Of a DNA stretch of 28,147 nt, positions 1-8,092 are shown one piece after another. The notes beneath the pieces are model-generated. The model ran no database searches, was not told the DNA's origin, and was given only the letters and a program-made list of their open reading frames with translations. Position 1 is the first letter of the stretch; every line of letters starts with the position of its first letter. The translations under genes and the position numbers were made by a program. The DNA comes from an uncultured Hungatella sp. (GTDB lineage Bacteria; Bacillota; Clostridia; Lachnospirales; Lachnospiraceae): assembly GCA_910586845.1 (NCBI GenBank), contig CAJUJV010000050.1:1-28147 (forward strand), in the 5' to 3' direction.

Positions 1-1786
1 TACCATTTGAAGCTTTTTCTATATAGTTAACATTTGTTATGTTATAATAGTAATAAAGATTAGTTGTTTCATTTTGGATTACGTTACCTTGATATCTATT
101 ATCTCGGATATTACTTGCTGTATTCCAAAGACCTTGATTATTCTCGGTACCATCATCAGACCAATCAGGGAGCATTACTTCTGCATTATTATTAGTAATC
201 GTAAATGTAGCCCCTTTTTTCACAATAAAAAGATTATCTTTTATAGTTTCATTACCAGCGTAACTAATCGTTTTTCCATTTAAGTCAAGCGTAACATTTC
301 CCCAAATATTAACTGTTGGATGATTTGAATTATAGGAAGCCCCACCGCTGGTACTAGTAATCCACATTGTGAGACGAACTGTTCGCGTCTGACCAGGCTG
401 AACATTCTCAATTGCCTGTACAAGTTGATCCCAACTCGTTACATCAACAACCTCCCCCAACTCCAACGCCGCCGCTCCCCACAGCCACTCCAGGGCCAGC
501 AGCTTCTCACGGTTATAGACCATCTCCTTCTGTTCTTCCGTCAGAGCCTGGTATTTCCGGTAGACATTCATCACCTGCTCATACAGCGCGGCATAGTAGG
601 CGTCATAGCCTTCCTCGTCCCCGGCCGCATCAAATGCCGCGAAAGCGGCTTCGATCTCCTCCGGTTCCGGAAGCTCGTCGATGAGACGGATCACTTCGGC
701 CACAGCCTCATCGTGATCAGAGACGACCCGGATGGCAAATCCCTGGGTAGAAGAGTACTCATGGTTTTTCAGGCGGTAAGACGCGGTGACGGTTCCGTAG
801 TAAGTCCCCGGTTTCACATCCTCGTCAACCTGGAAAGAACATACCGTGGAAGTACCGTAGTTCTCGTCCTTATCCCTGGACGCGACATGGAAACGGTTCA
901 GTCTGATCCCGTAGGTATCCACCTGGCAGGAGAGAGACTTTAATACAGGCTTCTCACCGGCAGCCGTGGAATCGTCCTCCCACTTGATCCATGCGTTGGA
1001 TCCGGTGGCAGGAACCCCGTTGGAACCTGTGGCCTTCTGAGCATCGGAAGTGCTGCCGGTATCGCTGTCAGACTGTTTTTCGTCAATGATATCCAGAACT
1101 CTGCCCAGATCGAAATCCAGCACCATCTGTCCCGTCTCTCCGGCGCGGACCGTGCCGCTTTCTGTCCCGTCGGGATCCATGATCTCCGGAAGAACCAGGT
1201 TCATGCCTGAGGTCACATAGCGGAAGGACTGCTCCGATGTGGTGAGAGTCCCGTCTTTTCTCCAGGTGAAGACAAAACCGACCTTCTGGCTCTTCATTTC
1301 TTCGATCTTATCGTCGATATTGAAGAAAAACTGTATATGCCTGGTTTCTCCGGGAGAGAGCGTCAGATCTTTCAGGCAGCCTGCCTCATCATCCCAGAAT
1401 CCCTCCGGATGATCGGTTTCGCTCATATCTTCGAAATATGCAGTATCCTCCGGTATCCCCCTGCCGTGGTACCGAAGCCGGCCGTCAGTGATCTCCTGGC
1501 CGGTGTGGTTTTGTATGTACAGATCAAGACACAGGAAATCGCCTGCCTCATAGCAGGTCTGATCAGACATGACCGTGATCTGAACATCCTCTGCGGGATG
1601 GTTTTTCAGGGTCACGCTCCTGTCTCTGACAGCCTCAGACGGAGTGGACACATCCGCCTCGGCGGCATAGATCCCGGTCCCGCGGGACGAGGACAGAAAG
1701 GAATGATTAAACACGTAGATAAACATGATGACAAAGGCCATGAATCCGCTGAACCTCCGCCTCATACACCAACTTTTCTCCGGCAT
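1..1786 (-). CDS. Large secreted/surface protein with probable beta-helix domain (partial; 3' end off window)
   Basis: The minus strand is open from ATG at 1786 to the left edge, 595 codons with no stop, so this is the N-terminal part of a larger protein. The start is fixed by AGGAGG at 1803-1798, 11 nt upstream. The N terminus is basic, then a hydrophobic helix at about residues 14-30: a signal peptide or anchor. An Ig-like/beta-rich region follows, then a Ser/Thr/Gly linker, then a charged helical segment with the TEEQK..V.N..KLLALE pattern common in Gram-positive surface proteins. From about residue 455 on, short beta segments (VNIWGNVTLDLNGKTI) resemble parallel beta-helix proteins. Substrate or ligand is unknown. 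GC is about 32% over 1-360 but above 55% just upstream in the same frame, so the beta-helix part looks separately acquired. Function is not assigned; adhesin or carbohydrate-active surface protein are both possible. Confidence 0.8.
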   Translation of the reverse strand, partial: MPEKSWCMRRRFSGFMAFVIMFIYVFNHSFLSSSRGTGIYAAEADVSTPSEAVRDRSVTLKNHPAEDVQITVMSDQTCYEAGDFLCLDLYIQNHTGQEITDGRLRYHGRGIPEDTAYFEDMSETDHPEGFWDDEAGCLKDLTLSPGETRHIQFFFNIDDKIEEMKSQKVGFVFTWRKDGTLTTSEQSFRYVTSGMNLVLPEIMDPDGTESGTVRAGETGQMVLDFDLGRVLDIIDEKQSDSDTGSTSDAQKATGSNGVPATGSNAWIKWEDDSTAAGEKPVLKSLSCQVDTYGIRLNRFHVASRDKDENYGTSTVCSFQVDEDVKPGTYYGTVTASYRLKNHEYSSTQGFAIRVVSDHDEAVAEVIRLIDELPEPEEIEAAFAAFDAAGDEEGYDAYYAALYEQVMNVYRKYQALTEEQKEMVYNREKLLALEWLWGAAALELGEVVDVTSWDQLVQAIENVQPGQTRTVRLTMWITSTSGGASYNSNHPTVNIWGNVTLDLNGKTISYAGNETIKDNLFIVKKGATFTITNNNAEVMLPDWSDDGTENNQGLWNTASNIRDNRYQGNVIQNETTNLYYYYNITNVNYIEKASNG

Positions 1787-1829
1787 GTTAATAATTACCT
1801 CCTTTGGTTAGTTTTTGACTGCCGTTTTC

Positions 1830-2074
1830 TCTTTTCCCTGTGTTCCGGGCCATAAGAATCCCCGGAGTACACATCAAAAATTCTGCCCTATTGACGTCCT
1901 TCCCCCGGACAGCGGCAAATTTCCTTTTTTTCTATTATTATATCTAATCGGCTGAAATAATACAATAATTAATGCCGCAAATTATATAAAAGAAGTTAAT
2001 ATTTGGGTTTCCTTTTGGGCGGAGTGCGTATACCCGCGGAGCGCTTTTGATCACGGGCTGCGTTTCCCTGTGAT
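1830..2074. other. Intergenic region between surface-protein and BI-1 genes
   Basis: This holds the leader and promoter of the surface-protein gene (minus) and an AT-rich stretch at about 1925-2010. No RNA gene or additional ORF with a ribosome site was seen. Confidence 0.5.
1937..1965 (-). promoter_or_regulatory. Sigma-A-type promoter for the surface-protein gene
   Basis: On the minus strand, -35 TTGTAT (1965-1960) is followed by a 17-nt spacer and a perfect -10 TATAAT (1942-1937). The predicted start near 1930 gives an unusually long 5' leader of about 144 nt before ATG 1786. The leader contains a small GTCC/GGAC hairpin but no riboswitch I recognise. Confidence 0.6.
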
Positions 2075-2117
2075 GCAAAAAACAGCAGCCCGCCTTTGAC
2101 GAGGCTGACTGCTGTCA
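2075..2117 (-). terminator. Intrinsic terminator of the BI-1 family gene
   Basis: Just past the stop at 2121, the minus strand forms a 7-bp stem, ACAGCAG (2115-2109 side) with CTGCTGT (2088-2082 side), followed by a run of T (2082-2077 complement). This is a good rho-independent terminator. Confidence 0.7.
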
Positions 2118-2120
2118 GGA

Positions 2121-2837
2121 TTATTTTCTTCTGCCTATGGCCCGGAGCAGATAGATGAACAGGTTGATGAAATCCAGATACAGCTGGAGAGCGGCGAAGA
2201 TGGATGCCTTGCCGGCCATCTGTCCGTCGTGGCAGTAGGCCTGATGATATGCCCGGATCTTCTGGGTGTCATAGGCGGTAAACAGAAGGAAGATGAAGAT
2301 CCCCACACTGCAGGCAACCAGCTCAAATCTCTGTAAGTTGATAAATATGGAGGCGATCCAGAATACCATCAGGAATACCAGGCCTCCTACCAGGAAGTTT
2401 CTCAGATTGCTCAGGTCTACTTTGGCGAAATATCCGATGGCCGCCATGGTTCCGAAGAACAGGGAGGTGGCCCCGAAGGCCAGCACAAGGCTGAACAGAT
2501 CATACATCAGGAAGTACGCGGAGAATACCACTCCGTTCAGCACCGCGTATACCATGAACAGGGCTCTGGCGGTACCTACGGAGATACTGGTGATGCGGGC
2601 CGACAGAAACAGCACCACTGCCAGCTCTGCGATACCCAGGATGATCACCATCTGGGGGATGGCGAACACATACCAGAGAAGTCCGGTGACATAACCCATA
2701 ACGGCGATGAGGAAGGTGACTGTCAGCCCCAGGAACATCCAGCCGAAGGTCTTGGCCGTGTACCTGTCCAGAGATTCATACTCCCTGACCGTGTCGAAGC
2801 TTCCGCCGTAATACTGATTCATATTCTGATAATCCAT
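2121..2837 (-). CDS. Bax inhibitor-1 / YccA family integral membrane protein
   Basis: 238 aa, close to the usual length of bacterial BI-1 (UPF0005) proteins, with about seven hydrophobic helices from residue 33 to the C terminus. The C-terminal signature LYLDFINLFIYLLRAIG and the preceding TAYDTQKI motif are the hallmarks of the family. Members are multi-pass membrane proteins linked to proton-sensitive calcium leak or to membrane-protease regulation (E. coli YccA); the physiological role in Firmicutes is not settled. ATG 2837 is preceded by AAAGGAG at a good distance. The gene has its own terminator downstream and looks monocistronic. An AT-rich inverted repeat lies upstream (2865-2889). Confidence 0.9.
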   Translation of the reverse strand: MDYQNMNQYYGGSFDTVREYESLDRYTAKTFGWMFLGLTVTFLIAVMGYVTGLLWYVFAIPQMVIILGIAELAVVLFLSARITSISVGTARALFMVYAVLNGVVFSAYFLMYDLFSLVLAFGATSLFFGTMAAIGYFAKVDLSNLRNFLVGGLVFLMVFWIASIFINLQRFELVACSVGIFIFLLFTAYDTQKIRAYHQAYCHDGQMAGKASIFAALQLYLDFINLFIYLLRAIGRRK

Positions 2838-2864
2838 AAAAATTTCTCCTTTCTACTATAGAAC

Positions 2865-2889
2865 AGAATAATATATTAAAGATTATTCT
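2865..2889. promoter_or_regulatory. Inverted repeat upstream of the BI-1 gene, possible operator
   Basis: AGAATAAT (2865-2872) and ATTATTCT (2882-2889) form a perfect 8-bp inverted repeat with a 9-nt centre, 28 nt before the start codon. It sits where promoter elements should be and could be a repressor site. No convincing -35/-10 pair was found around it. Confidence 0.3.
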
Positions 2890-2968
2890 ATCACACTTTT
2901 CCTTATTTGAAAATGGATAATTCTCAAAATATCAAAACAGAGCGGGGCAGGACAGAACCCGTTGTCCA

Positions 2969-4414
2969 TCAGGAACGATCCGACTTATGTAATCCTTCAT
3001 AATTTTTTGGGGACATGCCCGTCACCTTTTTAAAGACCTTGCTGAAATAATAGGCATTCTCAAAGCCCAGCTGGTCCGCGATCTCATAGATCAGATACTG
3101 GCCCGAGTCGATCAGCTCTTTGGCATGGGTGATCTTTACCTCGGCGATGTAGTCGGAAACGGTCTGATTCATATAACGGCTGAAGGTAGAGCTCAGATGG
3201 CCGGAACTGATCTTCAGATGGTCGGCGATATCGGACAGGGTCAGTTTTTCCCTGTAATGTTCCTGGATAAAGCGTTTGGTCAGGAAGACCAGGCGGTCCG
3301 ACCGGTTTTCCTTTCTGTCGGACAAAAGGACGCAGACCTTTTCGCAGAAACTGTCAAGCCAGGCCAGGATGTCATCCAGACTGCCGAGCTGGGACACCTG
3401 CTCCGCGATGTCCAGGGTGTAGGGAAACACATTGCTCCCGGAGCTTTCGTTCTGCAGAAGATCGTGAAGGTAGGTATAGATATTGATGCAGGCGCTGGCT
3501 GCCTGGGTCCTGTTGGGCTTGTACTGTGTAAAGAGCTGGGAGAGCTGGGAAAAGATCTCTCTCAGGTCCTGGCTTTTGTTGTCCGTCACGGCGGCGGACA
3601 TGGGCTTTTTCAGGAAATTGATGTTGAATTCCCGCTCCGCAGCAGGCGGCTGCCTGGGCTCCTGATCCTGGTAAAAGACGATCCGGGAAGCCGAATCATA
3701 GTAGCAGTGGTCCAGGGCGGACCGGGCTTCGGCAAAGGCCCGGGGAAGCAGGGAGAGATCTTCCTTTTTCTGGCTGACTCCGAACAGGGCGGTCAGGGCA
3801 AAATAGGTTCCCAGGGCAGCGCTGACCTTGGTGCAGAAGTCTGTGAGAGATTTGACATTATCGCTTTCCGCCTTTGGGGAGACGATAAGGAGCCTGGTGT
3901 CTTTCTGGGGTACCAGTATGGTGCAGCTGCTGAAATAGCGGGAGGCGATCCCGGAGACCACATCCTGGAGCTGGCTGGAAATAAAGGGGAAATCATAGCT
4001 TTCCGTCCGTCCGAAGAGGATCTGTTCCGGTTTCATCTGAAACAGGATCAGATATGGGGCGGGATAGCCGGCGGCGATCTCCGGATTGACGGGAAAGTCG
4101 GCTTCTCCGGGATTGAGGATCAGTTGGGAAAAATAATTGTGTTCCAGCTGTTTTTTGTTGTCCTGCAGCAGAAGGTTGTACAGCTCCTTATTGTGATGGC
4201 TCTCCATGCGGGAACAGTATTCTTTGGCCCGGTTCAGAGCCTGGATCAGAGCCTGGGGCTGCAGATCCAGCTTGACCAGATAGTCGGTGGCGCCCAGATG
4301 CAGGGCCTGCTTGGCCAGCTGGAAGTCTTCCAGGTTCGTAAGACAGATAAAGGCGAATTCACGGTTCTTTTTCTTACAGGATTCGATGACCTCCAGACCG
4401 TTCATGACCGGCAT
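2969..4414 (-). CDS. AraC-type response regulator (YesN-like), C-terminal fragment of a frameshifted gene
   Basis: This holds the rest of the regulator that begins at 4580. Homology in this frame starts near 4471, upstream of the ATG at 4414: the phosphoacceptor motif VITDIRMP lies before that ATG, so the ATG is internal and not a real start. After the receiver comes a long central region typical of YesN-type regulators, then a C-terminal AraC double helix-turn-helix (LTLSDIADHLKISSGHLSS; YEIADQLGFENAYYFSKVFKK) ending HKSDRS. It would bind DNA and activate the neighbouring transport and degradation genes in response to the kinase at 4610-6388. As written it cannot be translated as one protein with the N-terminal piece, and I see no ribosome site for separate translation. 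Confidence 0.85.
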   Translation of the reverse strand: MPVMNGLEVIESCKKKNREFAFICLTNLEDFQLAKQALHLGATDYLVKLDLQPQALIQALNRAKEYCSRMESHHNKELYNLLLQDNKKQLEHNYFSQLILNPGEADFPVNPEIAAGYPAPYLILFQMKPEQILFGRTESYDFPFISSQLQDVVSGIASRYFSSCTILVPQKDTRLLIVSPKAESDNVKSLTDFCTKVSAALGTYFALTALFGVSQKKEDLSLLPRAFAEARSALDHCYYDSASRIVFYQDQEPRQPPAAEREFNINFLKKPMSAAVTDNKSQDLREIFSQLSQLFTQYKPNRTQAASACINIYTYLHDLLQNESSGSNVFPYTLDIAEQVSQLGSLDDILAWLDSFCEKVCVLLSDRKENRSDRLVFLTKRFIQEHYREKLTLSDIADHLKISSGHLSSTFSRYMNQTVSDYIAEVKITHAKELIDSGQYLIYEIADQLGFENAYYFSKVFKKVTGMSPKNYEGLHKSDRS

Positions 4415-4580
4415 GCGGATATCGGTTATGACGATATCCGGCCTTGTCTCCAGGATCAGGTCGATGGTGGCCGTTTGTAGCTTTGCCCACGATGGAGCAG
4501 TCGTGATCCTCCCAGCAGATCAGGGAAGAGATGCCGGCGAGGATTAAAGGTTCATCATCAATTAAAATCACTCGGTACAT
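4374..4580 (-). CDS. Response regulator, N-terminal receiver fragment of the same frameshifted gene
   Basis: ATG 4580 has an AGGAG site and lies 29 nt after the kinase stop, so the two form an operon. The first 37 residues are a normal receiver start: MYRVILIDDEP with the acidic pair, up to GKATNG. The frame then changes at about 4475-4469, and the remaining residues to the stop at 4374 are out-of-frame noise. The correct continuation (ATIDLILETRPDIVITDI) is in the frame of the C-terminal fragment. Family spacing between the Asn-Gly and Pro-Asp motifs needs two more residues. Loss of 5 nt, one of two GGCCA copies, would explain it exactly. Confidence 0.75.
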   Translation of the reverse strand: MYRVILIDDEPLILAGISSLICWEDHDCSIVGKATNGHHRPDPGDKAGYRHNRYPHAGHERSGGHRIL

Positions 4581-4609
4581 AAAAAACTCCTGTTCATATT
4601 TTTGAGGGG

Positions 4610-6388
4610 CTATATATGCTCCAGAGGCAGAGATACGGTGACACAGGTGTAGACCCCTACCTGGCTCTCGATCCGGAGACCGTACTCTTTCCCGTATACC
4701 AGCTTGAGCCGGCGGTCTACATTGGGAAGGCCGATTCCGCTCATATAGTGTTTGGTCACCCGGGAAGTATCGGTGAGGAGACGGGCGATATTCTCCTCCG
4801 ACATGCCCACGCCGTTGTCGCGGATCCGGATATAGAGGATCTGGTCTTCGGAGGAAATATGGATCTGGATCAGCCCCGGTTTCCCGCTGGGTTCGATGCC
4901 GGAGAAAATGCTGTTTTCCACCAGGGGCTGAAGCGTCAGCTTGATGATCCCGGCGTCGTAGAGGGCCGGATCTTCCACGGTGATCTCCACGTCAAAAAGC
5001 TCCATGTAGCGGACTTTTTCGATGGTAATATAGCTGTCAAGGAAATCCAGTTCCTGGCGGATAGTGACCTTTTCGTTAAATCCCTTGGCCATGTTTTTCA
5101 GCAGGGAGGACAGGGCGGAGACCACCTTCACGATGCCCGAGTTGTGCTGCATGGTGGCGATCCACTTGATGGAGTCCAGGGTATTGTAGAGAAAATGAGG
5201 ATTGATCTGCGCCTGGAGTATCTTGATCTCCAGCCCCATTTTTTCCTGCTCATCCCGAATCCGGCTTTCCATCAGCTCAGACACATGGGAGGACATCCGG
5301 TTGATCTGCCGTCCGATGACGCCCAGTTCGTCGTCAGTCTCGATGTCCGGGTTGGGGCTGAAATCTCCGGAGGAGATCACTTCCATATGGTCTGTCAGCC
5401 GGGTGATGGGACGGGTCAGGTACCGGGTAAACAACAGGGACAAAATAAAACCGATGGCGATGCTGGACAGAAAGACCAGACCGGCAGTGGCATATAGGGC
5501 TCTGGGATTCAGAGGCATCCGCTCTAAAGGAAGGACCTCGCAGAGGATCAGTCCGCTGACAGGCTGCCGTTCCCAGGTAACTACACAGTCCAGGCTGGAA
5601 ATCCGGGTCCGGAGGCTGCCGGTCTGATCCGTCAGAGAATCCAGCAGAGACCCGATCTCTTCCATAGAAAAGGGTTCCATTTTCATACTGCTCACAACCG
5701 ATTGGTCATCGGTCATGACACAGACGGATTTTTCTTCCGGCAGCAGTTCCAGGGCATCCCGGAACAGTTTCGGGGAGATCGTGAGGCAGACCCAGGCATC
5801 GGAGGGCAGAGCCTTTTTGGAGTACTGAAGGGGCCGGATGAGAGGAAGCAGCTGAGGGTTGGCTATGGTGTTGATGGAAAAGGGGTTGTCCTTTAAAGTC
5901 AGCGTGTATTCCTGCATATCTTTATTCAGCAGCTCTTCAAACCAGGGCATACTCATAAGGCAGTCGGCATCGTTGAAATTGCCGGAGGAAGTTCCTGCCT
6001 GGATAAAAAGGGTATCTTTCTCATATACCGTGATCTTATAGATGTACTGGTTGTAGCCGGAGATGGCGCATAGATCCCGCAGGACCTGGGCGGCATAGAT
6101 CTCGGACTGCTTGCTGACGCGGGCGTCGCTGCCGGAGACGATGGAAGTGAGGAACAGGGACTTCCGTCCGGCACAGTTCTGAACGATGTTGATCATCTCG
6201 TCACAGGCAATCTCAAGCCGAAAGGAGAGAGAATGGAGCCGGTTGACGGAACTGGCGGTTTCATTGGCAATGACATCCTTTTTATAAGAAGAATAGGTAT
6301 AGATACTGATGGTAAATGCAACACAGCTAATGATCAGAAGATTGTACAGGATCATCCGCTTGCGGAAAGTAATTGGTATTTTTTTCAT
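4610..6388 (-). CDS. Sensor histidine kinase, YesM family
   Basis: 592 aa membrane kinase. Transmembrane helices lie at about residues 13-32 and 297-320, with an extracytoplasmic sensor domain of about 260 residues between. A HAMP linker follows (about 320-370), then the His_kinase motif QINPHFLYNTLDSI with phospho-acceptor His398. The ATPase domain has an N-box (QPLVENSI, Asn about 492), DNGVGM (524-529) and a GIGLPNV lid. YesM/YesN pairs in Firmicutes typically control carbohydrate ABC importers, and here the kinase diverges from one, so the signal is probably an extracellular or transported sugar. The purine-rich stretch just before ATG 6388 serves as ribosome site. It is co-transcribed with the regulator below it and appears intact, unlike its partner. 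Confidence 0.93.
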   Translation of the reverse strand: MKKIPITFRKRMILYNLLIISCVAFTISIYTYSSYKKDVIANETASSVNRLHSLSFRLEIACDEMINIVQNCAGRKSLFLTSIVSGSDARVSKQSEIYAAQVLRDLCAISGYNQYIYKITVYEKDTLFIQAGTSSGNFNDADCLMSMPWFEELLNKDMQEYTLTLKDNPFSINTIANPQLLPLIRPLQYSKKALPSDAWVCLTISPKLFRDALELLPEEKSVCVMTDDQSVVSSMKMEPFSMEEIGSLLDSLTDQTGSLRTRISSLDCVVTWERQPVSGLILCEVLPLERMPLNPRALYATAGLVFLSSIAIGFILSLLFTRYLTRPITRLTDHMEVISSGDFSPNPDIETDDELGVIGRQINRMSSHVSELMESRIRDEQEKMGLEIKILQAQINPHFLYNTLDSIKWIATMQHNSGIVKVVSALSSLLKNMAKGFNEKVTIRQELDFLDSYITIEKVRYMELFDVEITVEDPALYDAGIIKLTLQPLVENSIFSGIEPSGKPGLIQIHISSEDQILYIRIRDNGVGMSEENIARLLTDTSRVTKHYMSGIGLPNVDRRLKLVYGKEYGLRIESQVGVYTCVTVSLPLEHI

Positions 6389-6413
6389 AAGCCGCCCCCC
6401 TTTTTCTTACCAT

Positions 6414-6442
6414 ATCATACACAAAAAACGGGCCGCTTACAA
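6414..6442 (-). promoter_or_regulatory. Promoter of the kinase/regulator operon
   Basis: Minus strand: -35 TTGTAA (6442-6437), 17-nt spacer, -10 TATGAT (6419-6414), with a predicted start near 6407 and a leader of about 20 nt carrying the ribosome site. The spacing is ideal. Confidence 0.55.
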
Positions 6443-6465
6443 GATAAAAATATACAATATATATA
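6437..6465 (+). promoter_or_regulatory. Possible divergent promoter of the transporter operon
   Basis: Plus strand: TTACAA (6437-6442), 17-nt spacer, TATATA (6460-6465). The same six bases, read on the other strand, are the -35 of the kinase promoter. The leader to ATG 6629 would be about 155 nt. The match is modest and the region is AT-rich, so chance is possible. Confidence 0.35.
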
Positions 6466-6628
6466 AAAAGTAACAGAATGTGAAAAAAGTATATGTTTTT
6501 TTTCGCCATGAAGCGGGAGAATCTCAAAAAAAGGAATCTTAATCCGAAAATAGTGGATTCAGAAAACAGGGAATTTTTGTTAAACTGGATTCATCAAATG
6601 AGAGATCGAAAGAGGAGGAAAGGTTATC

Positions 6629-8005
6629 ATGAGAAAAAGACAATGGATCGCAGCAATTATGGCAGGAGCAATGGTTTGCAGCAGTCTGACAGCCTGCGGA
6701 GGAGGATCGAAACCGGCTGAGAATCAGGGCGGCGGAGACCAGAACGCCACCACGGCAGCAGGTTCCGGGCAGGCTTCCGGTTCCGGCCAGACATCAGGAG
6801 GCGCGGCTTCCGGTGAGAAGCAGGTTCTGTCCGTAACTACCTGGGATAACGAGTCCAGCCCACAGTTCCAGGCCATCATCGATGCCTATGAGGAGAAGAA
6901 TCCCAATGTGGAGATCAAGATCATCGACACGTCCGCAGACGAGTACAACAACTCTCTGGGAATCAGCCTTTCCGCGGCACAGCCGGATCCGGATGTGATC
7001 TGGGTGAAGGATATGGGCTCCATGCTTCAGATGGCAGACAAAGAGCAGCTGATGCCCATCGATGATTTTATCGCCAGAGACAACTTCGACATGTCCATCT
7101 ACAAAGGCGCGGCAGAGCAGCTGATGTACAACGGAAAAGCATATGCGCTTCCCTACAGAAACGACTGGTATGTTCTCTATTATAATAAGGACCTGTTTGA
7201 CGCGGCGAAGGTGGAGTATCCTTCCAACGACATGACCTGGGAAGAGTACTACGAGCTGGCAGCCAAGCTGACAAGCGGCGAGGGCAGCAGCAAGGTATAC
7301 GGTACTCACAACCATACATGGCAGGCTCTGGTAACCAACTGGGCAGTACAGGATGGAAAGCATACGGTTGTGGAAAAAGATTACGGCTTCATGAAGTCAT
7401 GGTATGAGGAGGCTCTGGCTCTTCAGGACGGCGGATATATCCAGGACTACTCCACTCTGAAGACGGCAAATATCCATTATTCTTCTGTATTTAAGAATCA
7501 GCAGTGTGCCATGATGCCCATGGGTACCTGGTTTATCGCTACCATGATGCAGTCACAGGCAGAGGGCGAGACCAACTTTAACTGGGGCGTTGCCACCATT
7601 CCTCATCCGAAGGATACAGAAGCAGGCTACACCGTAGGCGCTCTTACCCCCATCGCCATCAGCGCTTTCACCGATCAGCCTGATCTGTCATGGGATTTCG
7701 TAAAATTTGCATCCTCTGAGGAAGCCGCAGAGATCCTGGCTGAGCAGGGCGTATTTACCGGTATTCCTTCTGACGCAGCTATCCAGACCATCGCATCCGC
7801 AGAGCTGTTCCCGGAGGGCGAAAGCAATGTGGAAGCACTGAAATACGTACACTACTCCTTTGACCGGCCGCTGGATCCTCAGATCGAGGAGATCCGCACC
7901 GTGCTCAACGAGGTACACGAGATGATTATGATCCACTCCTACAGCGTGGACGAGGGACTTGCGGAACTGACTGAGCGAGTTGCAGAAATCAAAGGCTGGA
8001 ATTAA
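6629..8005 (+). CDS. Sugar ABC transporter substrate-binding lipoprotein (CUT1 family)
   Basis: 458 aa. The N terminus is a lipoprotein signal with lipobox LTAC (Cys23), then a Gly/Ser/Thr-rich flexible linker to about residue 65, then a MalE-type extracellular solute-binding fold (VLSVTTWDNESSPQFQAII; MTWEEYYELAAKLT; PMGTWFIATM). The ATG is supported by AGGAGG at 6613-6618. It is the first gene of an operon with the two permeases at 8093 and 9024. Given the downstream lyases, GH88 and sulfatase, the likely cargo is unsaturated glycosaminoglycan oligosaccharide. That is inference from context; the protein sequence alone shows only sugar-binding-protein membership. It is encoded next to the YesM-type kinase that probably controls it. 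Confidence 0.92.
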   Translation: MRKRQWIAAIMAGAMVCSSLTACGGGSKPAENQGGGDQNATTAAGSGQASGSGQTSGGAASGEKQVLSVTTWDNESSPQFQAIIDAYEEKNPNVEIKIIDTSADEYNNSLGISLSAAQPDPDVIWVKDMGSMLQMADKEQLMPIDDFIARDNFDMSIYKGAAEQLMYNGKAYALPYRNDWYVLYYNKDLFDAAKVEYPSNDMTWEEYYELAAKLTSGEGSSKVYGTHNHTWQALVTNWAVQDGKHTVVEKDYGFMKSWYEEALALQDGGYIQDYSTLKTANIHYSSVFKNQQCAMMPMGTWFIATMMQSQAEGETNFNWGVATIPHPKDTEAGYTVGALTPIAISAFTDQPDLSWDFVKFASSEEAAEILAEQGVFTGIPSDAAIQTIASAELFPEGESNVEALKYVHYSFDRPLDPQIEEIRTVLNEVHEMIMIHSYSVDEGLAELTERVAEIKGWN

Positions 8006-8027
8006 GTCAAATACCCGTTAACAGAGA

Positions 8028-8071
8028 ATACTCTCGGAATCCCTTCAGACAGAAAGAGATTCCGAGAGTAT
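8028..8071 (+). other. Perfect 14-bp intercistronic hairpin between binding protein and permease genes
   Basis: ATACTCTCGGAATC (8028-8041) and GATTCCGAGAGTAT (8058-8071) are exact reverse complements with a 16-nt loop. No T run follows, so it is not a standard terminator. Such hairpins in binding-protein operons usually protect the upstream mRNA or limit read-through, giving more binding protein than permease. Confidence 0.8.
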
Positions 8072-8092
8072 CTTAGAATAAGGAGGTTGTAT

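Noticed and set aside
1787..1930. Possible riboswitch in the long leader of the surface-protein gene
   Set aside because: Only a 4-bp GTCC/GGAC hairpin was seen; no conserved core of a known class such as c-di-GMP-I.
3125..4480. 451-codon plus-strand frame opposite the response regulator
   Set aside because: It is antisense to clear receiver/AraC coding sequence, has low-complexity Gly/Gln-rich translation and no family features.
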